A stretch of 64,000 nt of DNA from Holtermannia corniformis (lineage: Eukaryota; Basidiomycota; Tremellomycetes; Holtermanniales), in assembly GCA_001599935.1 (NCBI GenBank), contig BCIJ01000036.1, positions 62,001 through 126,000 on the forward strand, in the 5' to 3' direction. The translations under genes and the position numbers were made by a program. The notes beneath the pieces are model-generated. The model was not told where the DNA came from. It was given only the letters and a program-made list of their open reading frames with translations, and ran no database searches. Below, piece by piece: positions 31,012-42,700 of this stretch. Positions within the stretch are counted from its first letter, which is position 1; each line of letters starts with the position of its first letter.

Positions 31012-31991
31012 GACTGCTTGTCGTTGCTCAAGACGTCGGCCGTAGATGTCCAACGAACAAGGATACGTCCGAGCACGGATCCTTACCCCTGTTCAACGGC
31101 CATTTGCTTCTTTTCCTGACGTCAGCGTAACACTTATTGCCGACCCTGTCAGACGATTAGCGACGTATGATGCGTCAGCTAGGTTGATCGTAAGTAAGCG
31201 AGCATTGCCTAGGCTGCCTTTACCTCGACAAGAACTCGTGATGCTGATCGCAAATGATGCCCAGTGATGACGGGGCACCCAGGAGCAAGAAGGATCAGCA
31301 CTGGATCGTTATCATTACATAGTCCAATAAGGTCAGCAGTTTACATCTCTTGGGCAGATAGTAAAGTGCTGCGCAGAGTGCACTGACCTCTCCGTTGCAC
31401 TGACCTCTTCTTTGACCATGCCAGCCGTCGATGAGTCATACTGAAGTTTGCGATACTGCTATAAATCTGTAGGATTTGCTGGGATGAGTTCGTCCGAGTG
31501 GGTGTGCGCAGCAGGGTGAGGCTGACGACGGTACCAGGACATACGTTGGCTACGATTCACGCACGGCCATAGCAAAGCCCGTGCTGATCGTACGACCATC
31601 GCGGCCCGGACTGACGCATACGTGGTAGCACTGAGCTTGTTAGCGTCGCACAAGACCCCTCCAACATTCAGTGCGAGCCTTGCAGCAGGCATATCGAGCT
31701 CAGCATCGCCAAGAAGAACGTACAATTTGTCGACACGTGACCGACATTACGACGAGGTTGCGATGATTAAGTGTGCGGTATGCTGCTTGCTGCTCATTTG
31801 GTTGCTGCTCATATGGTTGGTATGCTGCTCTTCTGGAGCGGCAGTATAGACACAGTCGCCGATTGCAACGCGCCCGGGGCGACATTCGATATGCGGTGAG
31901 TATGGGCAAGGTCTGGTGGAAAGTGGGCTTTCAAGCGACCAGCATCGATCGAACAGACTAGGCTACGTGCATGGGGCGCGTTACTAGAATC
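31012..31991. other. Intergenic region without supported genes
   Basis: This 0.98-kb stretch contains only short overlapping frames without ATG starts or splice logic. Around 31370-31405 there is a short direct repeat (CACTGACCTCT twice). A duplicated TGGTTGCTGCTCAT-like word lies near 31790-31815. Nothing further is recognised. Confidence 0.5.
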
Positions 31992-32237
31992 TTATTTGTT
32001 CAAGCCGAGCTTGCTCTCCATCTGCAACCTGAAGAGAGCTGATCCAGTGCGTCCGTGCTGGCTCTTATACTCTTTTATGAACTCGTTGACGGCTGAACGA
32101 GCGGCGGAAGTGCCCTTGTCTCCGTACTCCCTCTCAAGGTCGTTCAGCCACGTCTTGCGAGCGTCGCTGGTCATCTCATTCGGGCCGATGTTCGAGATGC
32201 CAGACTTGAGCGGCGAGAGGTCGATTGACTCTGACAT
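31992..32237 (-). CDS. Small S-family protein, copy F
   Basis: An 81-residue protein, the shortest member: MSESIDLSPLKSGISNIG, core SDARKTWLNDLEREYGDKG, SAVNEFIKEYKSQHGRTG, end SALFRLQMESKLGLNK. The ATG at 32235-32237 is used; a longer frame starts at TTG. The L-Q-M-E-S-K-L ending is nearly identical to the T-Q-M-E-S-R-L of copy E, 11 kb away. Intact, soluble-looking, function unknown. Confidence 0.6.
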   Translation of the reverse strand: MSESIDLSPLKSGISNIGPNEMTSDARKTWLNDLEREYGDKGTSAARSAVNEFIKEYKSQHGRTGSALFRLQMESKLGLNK

Positions 32238-32826
32238 TGTTGCCAAAAGTGGGCACAGAGGCGACAGCTCTTGTACTGGATGCGGCGGAGTTTCACACGC
32301 TCACTACAGCGTGACGCTTTGCACTCAGACTCCCAAACATAGATCGAGCCTCTGCCGGACCGCGGGCTGATGCCATCAGTCAGGAGCAAAGGATGGCTTT
32401 GCACTCCGCCTTCCGACTCGAGCCCCGACCGCACACAGGAGTGTCGAGTGTGAGAACCAAGCAGTCTACAATTGGTACGACTGCTCACAAACGTGCCCTG
32501 ATCGCCCGCGGGGCCAGATGAAATTCAGACATTGGGTGCGTCTTGGCGCTGACTGCCAAGACCCAACCGGATGCTAATTGGCAGCGCTCTCCACGCGGCT
32601 GCTGCAAGTGGACCATCAACGTGCGGCTCCCATCAATGTGCGACGTCTTGTACCAGGCGGGATCGAGACTGTCAGCGATGGTCGGGACCTGACTCCTGGC
32701 ATCAGGCGTGCTTCTCATGAACGTGCTGGTGCAGCCGCCGGCGTCTGTGGAGAGCGGTGTAGCTTACATAGTCCGACTGGACGCTGACCCTTGCCACTGA
32801 CCGACGACTGACAACCCACCGATACG
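32238..32826. other. Intergenic region upstream of the MFS carrier
   Basis: No coding signal is convincing in these 0.6 kb. They must contain the promoters of the S copy F gene and the MFS carrier, which point away from each other. I see no clear TATA box or strong dyad. Confidence 0.45.
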
Positions 32827-35048
32827 ATGCTCTCCCTTTGGGCCGCGTTCTCGCCGCTCGAGCGGCGCAACATTGCCATTTATGCGCTCGGCATCATGGT
32901 GAGTCAACCTGATGTGGCACTATATATCTTTGCCTGCTGACCCTCTGGCAGTGCTACAAGTTCGGCCTCGAGTATTTCAACGGCTCATTCATCACTCAGG
33001 CCAACGAACGCTTTTCCGCCTCGGAGCGGTACACCAAGATCGCCATGCTCACTGGGTTCAACAGCGCAATGCAATGCGTTGGCTCGATCCTGATCGCGCC
33101 CTTGATCAAGCGCTTCCCTACGAGATCGGTGCTGGCATCCGCTGTCCTTGTCTTTGGTGTCATCTCGACTGTTCCATTGATCGCGGATGCGGCAACCGGC
33201 GGTAAGCTCCGCTTCAAGACGGCAGACAACAAGACGCACTATGGATCGTGGGACCCCAATGGGTGAGTGAGGCTGGTGCGGCGCAATCACACGGGCTGAT
33301 TGCGAAAGTCTCTTTCCGATCTACATCATCTCGGGAATCGCCTACGTGTGTGGTACAATCTGTCGCAATACCACGCCTGCTGACAGAGCCAGGGTATGGT
33401 AGAGCTGATCCGCCGTGTCATCCCAAGGGACATCGTCGGCGGCGATGTGCAAAAGGTGCGTTAACCACGGCTCAAGCAAAGCTCACTTCTCAATAGTTAC
33501 GTCGAATGGATGCTATCGTTCACGTCTTGTACGAGATCGCTGGCACTACGGGTGCCTTCACCTCGTAAGCGAATCTGCTGTCATGCCAGGTGGCTTGGCT
33601 GAAGCGTGCAGGCCAACACTTGTCGGCAAATTCGGCTATGTGCGTGCTCGCTTTCGGGCGATTATTTCCTGACTCTCCGCAGAACTACTCTGCCCTCTTC
33701 TCGCCGCTTTTGTTCGCCCTCGCTGCCCTTGTCTGGCGCTTCGTCTCGGACGTCGAGACCCTTCCTGAAGGCGCCACTGCATCCAACCTGGCGGAGCTCG
33801 AGCGCGAGACCAAGCGCGGCTACCTGCACTCGATCTGGGTTGGCTTCCGTTCGTTTGGCAAGGCAACCTACTACGGGGCCATGCTCGTATGCAGTCACCG
33901 AAAGTACGCCTGGCTCATTACTGGCTATTCGATGGCGCTGTATGGTCACCGCTACCTCGAGGTGAGTGCATCGGTGTCATCTTGAAAAAGCGCTGACTCG
34001 ACCAGAACGGCCTCGCGCCCATCTTTGCCAAGCAAGTCCTCGGTGTCTCGTCCTGGTCACAGATCATTGTCGGCGGCTCCAAGTAAGCCTGGTGCTAGGG
34101 ATTCCGACTGCCGCTGACAATGCAAGCTTTGGCGAGCTGCTCGGAGCGCTCAGTGTTCTCCTTCTCACCAACAAGATCCAAACGCCGATCCCATGGCTTC
34201 GTCTCGACGCTCTGGCCTTGAATATGTAGGTTCTCGTCGGCGGGCCTTGAAATTGCATCTAACGGCCACAGCGTCTGGATCCTCCCCTTCATCGCCGTCA
34301 CCCGTGGCAGCGTCAACGGCGCCTGGTACGTGCCCTCGATGCGCTTGACCCGCCCCGCGCTGACGAGGTTCCAGGAAGATCGCCGCTTGCTTCATACCCA
34401 TCTCGTACGGCTGGGCAGCTGGTGATGTCTCTCTCGCTGCATACATCCAGAGCACGCTCGCCAAGATGGAAAACGTCGACCCGGACGTCTCAGCCCTCGG
34501 CGCGGTAATGGCTTTCGTGCGTCGCTTGCTTTCCCGTTCTCACAACGCTGAGACCCATGCGCGCAGCTTTACGTGACCTACATTGTCACCTATGCTGTCC
34601 TCAGCTCCGTCCTCGGCAAGTGGGTCGACAAGCAGCTTGCCGGCATCAAGGGCAACGACGCCATTGCTGCTGCCGCACGCAACGCGCTCAAATACGTTGG
34701 GTGCGTATGCTGCAACCTGCGCCTGTTCTGTGCTGACTTGCACAGCGGCGTACAATTCACCATCCTCTGCGCCGTCGTCCTGCTTAGCACCCTCATCCCG
34801 CGAGGTGCACTTTCGTTCAACCCCAAGCTCATCGACGGCCACAACAGTCTCGAAGGTCCGTCGCACACCAAAGGTCGTTCTGCTCGCTGATGCAGGGTGT
34901 AGATGACGAGAAGGCGGTCGGTAAAGACGCGTTTGCAAAACCCCAGGAGAGCCCTAGTGCCTACCCGGAGAAGATCCTCGACGAGTCGACTTCGCCCGAC
35001 TACCCCGTCTACGTCAACGGGGCTCAAGTACCGACAGCTGACAAATAG
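32827..35048 (+). CDS. Major facilitator superfamily transporter
   Basis: Membrane carrier of about 550 residues built from a dozen exons. It begins MLSLWAAFSPLERRNIAIYA, then FGLEYFNGSFITQANERF, SAMQCVGSILIAPLIKRFPT, a membrane pair around VLASAVLVFGVISTVPLIAD, the loop VIPRDIVGGDVQKLRRMDAI and VLYEIAGTTGAFTS. Later hydrophobic helices include ALFSPLLFALAALVWRFV, VGGSNFGELLGALSVLLL and VQFTILCAVVLLSTLIPRGA. The tail is hydrophilic (NGAQVPTADK). R-x-x-R between helices and the G-rich helix SNFGELLG fit the superfamily. Substrate unknown; it neighbours a Zn2Cys6 factor, a DapA-type enzyme and the oxoprolinase, so import of a related acid or amide is plausible. ATG 32827. Confidence 0.82.
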
Positions 35049-35157
35049 GCGATCCCGCGTTCGACAATTGTACGATTGTGATGCGATACACTGCCAGCGG
35101 TTGGTCTCCTTGGATACATGGCATGCATAACTTTATACAACTGGCGTCCCATCTCGC

Positions 35158-38100
35158 TCATCCCGCCGACCCGAAAAAGTCAGCCCAGGGCATGACTTGC
35201 TCATCAGCGACGCTCGTCGGCGTCGGCTCTGATTCTGGCGGTGACCACGTTGGGAACATCTCTGGTGTCGGTTGTTGGATGTATGGCTGCGCTGGTGGTG
35301 GAGACAGTTGTGCAGACGCCGTCCGCTGTTGTTGCAAGTATTGTGAGAACTGTGCCGGGTCATACGGCTGCGCTTGCGGCTGCGTCGTCGGCGCTGTCGG
35401 CGGGGCAAGGCCCATGTGGTGTAGCAGGGCTTGGAAGAAGGCCGGAGTGACGTAGGGCAGTTGCTGCTGCGTTTGCGTTTGCGTCTGACCCTGCATCTGC
35501 TGCTCGAGAGGTGATACGTCGGTCGGGAAGGAACTCGCAAAGCTGGGACATTAGTCTTGCAATCATACTCATTGGCGTACTCACCTGCCTCGAGAGCCCT
35601 GCGACGCCTGCGGTTGCGGTAGGTCGACCGGCGCAGCTTGTGTCGCCTGTTGCTGCGCGGCCTGCTGCTGGCCAAAGGCAAAGTGCCGCTGCTCGACCGC
35701 GGGCGTGGCACTCGGGATCAGGTTGTAGAAGGGTGGCTGTCTAGTATCAAGCGCAAACGGATGTGGGACCGCCTGCGGCTCGGTCGCGGGTGCCGGAGTG
35801 GTCAAGGTTGAAAAGTCCATCGAGAACATGCTTGGCTCCGTGAAGCTTGTCGATGGCCCAGCGTCGCTGTTTTGACCAAAGAACGAAGGTTGGTAAGCCT
35901 GGCCTTGAGATCCGATGCCGAATAGCGGAGGCGGCGTGACCGACTGCGTCGCAACGGGTGGTTGCACCGGCCTAGAGATCGGCATGACGGTTGGCGTCGG
36001 AGTCGGACCGGCGCAGACATACTCGTTGATGAGGTTTTCGAGAATGTCGGCCTTTTGCGTCCCGCTCGCCCACGAGATGCCGATGCGGCGCAAGAGGTTG
36101 ACGCAGTCTTGCGCAGAGCTGATGGCCTCCTTGTGCCGCTTGGCGGATCGATGCTGTACGGCAGCCAGCAAGTGGGTCGTTCCCGCGGTAAAGGCGATCT
36201 GCGGCATGGTGATGTTGGTATAGGCGAGGTCGAACAGCATGTGCCATTGCTTCATGAGCTGTAGGATGCGCGCCGCTGCCCGATCACACGTCTGGCAATG
36301 TCAGCTTGTCAGAAGTGGATGCTATGTACATACCTTGACCGCATAGTTGATCGAGTCCTGGTCAAGTCCGCGTCGCTGGGAGCCTGGCAGGTTGACAACG
36401 GGTCGGTAGGATGGCCGGTGCAGCAGGATCAGAAGCCAGTCGTGGGCAAGGTGAAGGGTGAGGATGTGCGGCAGCGCATTCTTGTACGAGTGCACAGAGA
36501 GTCCCAGTGACTCTGGGATCTGCTCGTACCACCGTTCGAGCGACATTCTACACCGATCAGCCATGACAAGGACGCATAAGATCAACCCACCGCAATTCGC
36601 TGACCGCCTTGACCTTGTTGAGCCCGCCTGAGCCTGCGCGCAGGCCATACACGGTGCTCATGATATCCGAGATCAAGATGGAGAGCTTGGCCGTTTCGAC
36701 AAACGTCGTGCTCATCATTGAGGGTTGCGAGCCAGAGGGAGCACCCGAGAGCTGGGACCGGATCTTGCTCCAGTCCCATGGGATCCGATCGATTTCTTCA
36801 TCGACCTCCGGCAGAGGGGTACTGCGCAGTCAGCATGGGTAGCAAGCAACAGTACAGTAATCACCTGTAATCCATCTTGGTGTGGGCTCTGCCAATGTAG
36901 ACCGACCATAGCTGCTCCTGGATGAAGACTGTCCAAAACGTATGGTTACGCTGTCACAACGATCAGCATGGGCAACGGAGGTGACAGTCACCCACCTCTT
37001 TGATCTCCAGCTCGGACAGCCTCCCGCTCGCTACCAGAGTCGAGCAATCGACGTTGAGACCGACTGCAGACTGTCAGCCATGCTCGATACTGGTCGCATA
37101 CACGCACGGGCCTCTGCTGCTCGGGCTGCAAGACCAAAGCTGAGCCAACCGTGACTGTGACCGCCGAGGGAGCTGTTGAAGCTGGACAGGATGGCAAAGC
37201 CTTGCACACTCGCCAGCGTCGGCTTTTGGCCTTCTCGATCCATATGCTTCAAGGCCTCGTTGGCAAACTGCTTGCGGACATCAAACGGCTTCAACGCCTC
37301 GTCGTCGGCAAACGCCAGGGCGACCGAGAGGATGGCATTGTGGAGCAGCGGGCTGTAGCACTGCGTTCGCGGCGAGGGCCGATCCGGAGGACAAGAGATG
37401 ACGGTGACGAGGTCCCTGTGGAAGGACTGAGGGGATACCCGCAGGGCCCAGGACGCAAAGTAGCGAAAGAAGCGATCGAGGACGACGGCGTGCTGGGCTG
37501 CACTGAGAGGGATGTCCTGAGGGAGGTACCGCCGGTGGTCATTCGTCCTCGCCGGTGGTTCCTCCTCGTTCCTTGCTGTTGTGCGCGGTAGGTGGTGAAA
37601 GGCAGAGGTCGGACCATAGAATGACACTTCGGACTCTCCGCCGCCGTTGAACTGTACGGTGAGTACTCAGAGTGACTCGACGGCTTGACTGACCAGCAGG
37701 TTGCCCAAAGCCTGTGAGACCTCGTCCGCCTGGGCGGCGCTGGCATCGTCTTCACTGTCCGACTCGCGGCCCAACTCGATATCTCGCGATGGCGCCGAGC
37801 CGCCCTGGCGCTCGATGATGTTCTCAAGGTCGCGTATCCGAGCTCGCAACGCGTTGACATATGTCCTCGATACCGGTTTGCGCCCATCATCGTCTTGCGC
37901 CCAGGAGCAGTCGAGCTGCACCAGTCAGTCGAGCCATCTCACGGCCGGACACTTGCCTTGGACTTGGCGCAGCTCCCACAGCATGGCTGCAGACCATCAC
38001 ACCGTGATTTCCTACAGGATGCTGTTGTGAGCACCGAGAGTCGTACGTCGCTTCTTGGCTCACCTCCGTCGACAGTTTAAACAAGCTTTGGTCACATTCT

Positions 38101-38212
38101 GTCTCTTTGGCCGCCGCTTGCTCGACTCGTTGTCAACATCCGGCGACGTGTGCGAAGGCCCAGCTATCGCGTTGAACGATGCCAAGCGACTATCGTGGCT
38201 TTGGCTCGACAT
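35158..38212 (-). CDS. Zn2Cys6 fungal transcription factor with fungal_trans domain
   Basis: Gal4-type regulator, nuclear. The N terminus MSSQSHDSRLASFNAIAGPS leads to a basic RRPKRQNVTK and the binuclear cluster CLNCRRRKSRCDGLQPCCGS then CAKSKLDCSW, with the canonical six cysteines. RTYVNALRARIRDLENII is the dimerisation coiled coil. The middle-homology region includes LDRFFRYFASWALRVSP, LLHNAILSVALAFADDEAL, GFAILSSFNSSLGGHSHGWL, FWTVFIQEQLWSVYIGRA and LAHDWLLILLHRPSYRP. The C-terminal third is Gln/Pro-rich, as activation domains often are. The intron inside the zinc cluster (37916-37956) has a GC donor. Start ATG 38210-38212. It lies between the MFS carrier and the DapA gene, making it the natural candidate regulator of this group (inference). 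Confidence 0.9.
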
Positions 38213-38440
38213 TGCGCCGTCGAACGACACTGTGCCTGCTCGCAAGACTACGACAAGGCGCAAGGTGGACTGCAACGTCTTATCGTGCTCAATCAAGCAC
38301 TCGCTAACCAAAGTCGTGGTCCCCGCACTGCAAGAAGCACTCGGCCAATGGCAGCTGACAGAGTGAACGCCTTCGCCGGAAGTGTAACGTCTGCCGCGGC
38401 ATCCTCGGCATCGGCCCACCGTTGCATGCTGATGATTGCT

Positions 38441-39500
38441 CTACAGGCTCTGCTCGAGTGCGTTCAGAGCGTCCAGAATCGTCGCTTGTGCTGCGATTTT
38501 CTCGGTGCTCGCGCTGGGCAGTGGGCTACGCGCGATGCCACTGCCATACCCATGGTACTTTTGCACAGCCGCCTGCTGATGTCAGTTGCGAGCCTCGAGG
38601 CGCTATGCTGCGCACCTTCAAGCCGGCAACACCGAGCTTGGCTTGCGCGCCGTCCGCGTCGCACAGCACATCTTGGATCGCCTTGGCACCCTTGATGTCG
38701 CCCGCTTGATACCGCTTGTACAACTCGACGTGAGCTTTGGGCGCCAGGTTGACGAGCGCAGCAATGACGCCGGACGAGCCGCCGACAAGGCCGTGCAAGA
38801 AGAACTCGGACTTGCCCGCCAGGACGCAAAAGTCTGAGCGCGGGGTGTGTGTGCTGACGCGGTGCAGTGTGCCGAGGTTCTGACGACGTCAGCGCGCGTA
38901 ACTGGCGCGAGGTCGGCTCACACCACAGGTCAGCTTGACGCCGACAATGTTGCGATGTTGGGCAAGCTCGATGATCGTGTCACTGCTCAGGTTGATACCG
39001 CTCGCGACCATGGGAAAGTTGTACAGCAGGATAGGGATGGGCGATGCGTCGGCCAGCGTCGTGAAGAACTCGGTGAGTACCGGCACCGTCATGGCACCCG
39101 GCCAGTAGTTTGGGGGCAGCACAAGCACAAAGTCGGCACCGGCCTCCTTGGCCTCGGTCGAGAGCTGCAATGTCTCTTTCCGGCTTGACGCGCCGGTTCC
39201 GGCAATGATCTTGACGTGCTTGAATCCATTGGAATCAAGTGTGCTCCGGACCGTCTTGATCGTCAGCTGCCGCTCCTCGGACGACAAGTGGACTGCTTCG
39301 CCGTTGGAGCCTTGGATGACTAGACCAGTCACTCCGCCCTATTCGCGCTCAGCCGATCCCGAGTCTCTCTACACCGGACGCACCTTGGCTAAGCGCAGGA
39401 CGTGGGTTTCAATCGCCTCGACATTGATCGACTCGTCTTGGTTGAAAAACGTCACGACAGGGCAGTAGACTCCAGACGGTGGGGCAGCGGCGTGCGACAT
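38441..39500 (-). CDS. DapA/dihydrodipicolinate synthase-family aldolase
   Basis: Class I Schiff-base lyase or synthase fold; fungal members act on 2-keto acids such as deoxy-sugar acids or hydroxy-oxoglutarate. About 310 residues: MSHAAAPPSGVYCPVVTFFN, a beta-strand region, GGVTGLVIQGSNGEAVHLSS (the G-S-N-G-E nucleophile-loop equivalent), IAGTGASSRKETLQLSTEAK, ILLYNFPMVASGINLSSDTI with the catalytic Tyr, and NIVGVKLTCG with the Schiff-base Lys. Then SEFFLHGLVGGSSGVIAALV and a terminal KYHGYGSGIARSPLP. Introns of about 45 nt remove frame changes in the middle and near the end. It is divergent from the oxoprolinase with a 276-bp shared promoter. Precise reaction unknown. Confidence 0.88.
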
Positions 39501-39776
39501 GGCTGCAGGTGGTATGACATGCCCAAGTCCTCGCCCTTCGCTATAAAGCCACGCAGAATCGCGCCCGGCTATGACTTCCAGCTCGTTGGCAATCCACGTG
39601 GCGCGCTCCGGCCGGAAAACGATCGTCGGCCAGCGTTCGACTCCCGGCGGCGCGCAGTGGCCGCCCGAGTGGCATAGCCGATCGCCCCGATTATATAGCC
39701 GGGCGGTCGAGGATGCTTGAAATGCACCAAGGTGGGCGAGCGACAGGCCAGCTCGAGATACAGGCTCGTACCCGCC
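39501..39776. promoter_or_regulatory. Divergent promoter of the DapA gene and fused 5-oxoprolinase, with a motif shared with the second oxoprolinase locus
   Basis: Both start codons flank this 276-bp gap. GCGCGCTCCG lies at 39601-39610 and GTTCGACTCCCGGCGG at 39635-39650. In the promoter of the second, split oxoprolinase locus the same two words occur on the minus strand (62626-62650), there directly joined and with one mismatch (GTTCGATTCCCGGCGG). CCGGCCGG at 39608-39615 is a palindrome of CGG half-sites, as bound by Zn2Cys6 factors. Shared control of both loci is inference. Confidence 0.5.
39692..39698 (+). promoter_or_regulatory. TATA-box candidate for the fused 5-oxoprolinase
   Basis: TATATAG, 79 bp before the assigned ATG at 39777. 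Position and sequence fit a core promoter. A second CTATAAAG lies at 39541-39548, closer to the DapA gene. Confidence 0.4.
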
Positions 39777-42700
39777 ATGACTTTGATGAAGATGCCAACT
39801 GCGGGAATCCGGATTGCCATCGGTCAGTTGATAGCGTCTTGTGTTGTTCACGAGCTGATAGCGTTGTAGATCGTGGAGGGACGTGAGTGATGGAGATTCG
39901 TTGAGAGGTTCGTGCTGAGCGTTACCAGCTTTACGGATGTCTCGGCCACCTTTCCAGACCGCCCACCACTCATCCTCAAGGTTCTGTCGGTGGACCCGAG
40001 CTACCCCGATGCACCTACCGAAGCCATTCGGCGAGTGCTGGAGCATGCACACGGCAAGGTCATCCCACGAGGGACCCCACTTGACGTGTCGTCCGTCCAA
40101 GTGATCCGCATGGGCACGACAGTCGCCACAAATGCTTTGCTGGAGCGGAAAGGCGAGCGCACAGCTCTACTGGTCACCAAGGGCTTCAAGGTGAGTGCAT
40201 CTGATGAGCTGTATCTGCCAGGTGCTGACTCACAATAGGACATCCTCCGCATCGGCAACCAATCTCGACCCAACCTGTTCGACCTGCAAGTCCGGAGACC
40301 GGGCATGCTGTACGAGGAGGTCGTCGAAGTCGACGAACGCGTGGTCCTTGCCGACGCCTACCAAGTGGACGACGTCGAGATCATCAAGGGTGTATCGGGG
40401 GAGAAGCTGCAAGTACTACGCAAGCCAGACCTCACCGAGGTTCGCAAAGACCTCGAGCGGTTACACGCCAAGGGGCTGCGAGCGCTCTCGGTCGCCTTTA
40501 TGCACTCGTATACCTTCCACGAGCACGAAGAGGCTGTAGGCGAGCTGGCTTTGGAAGTTGGCTTCTCGCATGTGTCACTGTGAGTGGATATTCTGCTGCT
40601 TTGACTCAAACTGATGATTGCAGGTCGAGCAAGTTGTCGTCAATGATCCGCATTGTCTCAAGAGGGCTCTCGGCCACTGCAGATGCCTATCTGACCCCTG
40701 AGCTCAAACGCTATCTGGCCGGTTTCAAAAAGAGCTTTGCAAACCTGCGGCCGGGCATGATCCAGTTCATGCAGTCAGATGGTGGTTGTAAGTCTCACGA
40801 CCTGTGTCAACCGGCACTAACACCCAACAGTGGTCAATGCCGAGGGCTTCTCCGGCCTGCGTGCTGTTCTCTCGGGACCAGCGGGTGGTGTCGTCGGCTA
40901 TGCTCGGACATGCTATGACGACGAACAGAAGGTAGCCGTCATCGGCTTCGACATGGGCGGTACTTCCACCGACGTATCGCGCTACGATGGCGAGTTTGAG
41001 CATGTTACCGAGACAACAACGTCCGGTGTGACGATCCAGGCGGCGCAGTTTGACATCAACACTGTCGCTGCTGGAGGTGGAGTCAGTGCTTGGCTTGGAA
41101 GATGGCCTGAACTGACACTCCTCAGTCGATCCTCAAGTGGGAGAACGGCTTGCTCAAGGTCGGCCCAGAGTCGGCTGGCGCGCTTCCCGGTCCTGCATGC
41201 TACCGTCGGGGTGGTCCGTTGGCCGTCACCGATGCCAATGTCTTCCTCGGTCGCCTTCTTCCTTCCCACTTGTGAGTAACTTCAGTACATGGGCATCAAC
41301 TGACAATTACAGCCCAAAGATCTTCGGCCCTAACGAAGACCAATCCCTGGATGTCGACATTGTGCGCCAAAAGTTCCACGAGCTTGCCGCGCAGATCTCT
41401 GAAGAGACTGGCGTCGTCAAGACACCAGAGTCAATCGCCCTCGGCTTCCTCACGGTCGCCACAGAAGCCATGTGCAACCCGATTCGCACCCTGTCTGAAG
41501 CGCGCGGTCACGAAACATCAAGTCACTGGCTGGCTGTGTTCGGCGGGGCTGGCGGTCAATCAGGCTGCGATGTCGCTGCGACTCTCGCCATCTCGCGTGT
41601 GGTGATTCACAAGTGCTCGGCCATCCTGTCGGCGTTCGGTATCGCCAAAGCCGACGTCGTTCACGAATCTCAAGCGGCATATTCGGGCAACTTCACGGCC
41701 GAATCGCGCTCGGCAATTCGCGAGCGCCTCGTTGCTCTTAGCAAGACGTCCGAGGGCGAGCTGCTCTCCCAAGGTCACCCCGAGGCTTCCCTATCGTCCT
41801 CGCTGTACTGCAACATGCGCTACGAGGGCGCCGATGCAATGCTCATGGTCCGCGAGCCAGAGGACGGCGATTTTGCTAGTGCATTCAAAGCCAAGCACCA
41901 TCAAGAGTTTGGTTTCTCCCTCGATAATCGCGCTGTCGTCGTTGACGACTTGCGCGCTCGAGTGGTAGCGGCTGGCGAGGACGCCGCCGAGCTAGCTTCT
42001 CGCAAACCACTCTCGCGCCAGATCGACGATGCGCGTGCTGCGCCAAAGAAGGCTACGCCGATCGAGACGACCAAGGTCTGCTTCGAGTCTACCGGTTGGA
42101 TTGATGCTGGTGTCTACAAGCTGGGCAAACTGGCACCGTCGACCATCATCAAAGGTCCGGCCATGATCATCGATGAGACGCAGACCATCATGGTCGTCCC
42201 GACGGCGGAAGCCGTTGTTCTCGAGGAGCATGTCATCATCGACATTGCGAAGAAGGACGAGAGGATCGATGCAAAGCTCGAAGTCGACCCAGTCCTCGTA
42301 CGTTGACGCGGCAAATCGGTTGTCTCGCACTGACGGTGTGCAGCTCAGTGTGTTTGGACACCGCTTCATGGCCGTGGCCGACCAGATGGGGCGTGTCTTG
42401 CAGAAGACGTAAGTTTCACCGTGACAGCCAACCACTCTTGCTCACCCACGCCAGCTCCGTATCCGTCAACATCAAGGAGCGCCTCGACTTTTCCTGCGCC
42501 TTGTTCTCTGCCGAAGGTGCGCTGGAACGTTCGCCGTCCTCACCATGCTAACGGCCACAGGCAACCTGGTCGCCAATGCCCCACATGTTCCCGCAATGCT
42601 CGGCAGCATGGGCATGGCCGTACAATGGCAGCACCAGCACTGGAAAGACAAGCTTGTTGACGGCGATATCCTGATCTCAAACCACCCGGTCGCTGGTGGC

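Noticed and set aside
31459..31725. 88-codon minus frame starting YVLLGDAELDMPAARL
   Set aside because: Starts at TTG, no ATG upstream in frame, no motif, unspliced and isolated.
39635..39650. Same tRNA-like word upstream of the fused oxoprolinase
   Set aside because: Followed by CGCGC rather than a matching acceptor stem; no A box at the right distance. Kept as a promoter motif instead.
39369..40100. 243-codon minus-strand frame overlapping the DapA 5' end and the oxoprolinase start
   Set aside because: It lies antisense to family-supported exons, has no recognisable motif, and spans introns of the opposite gene.
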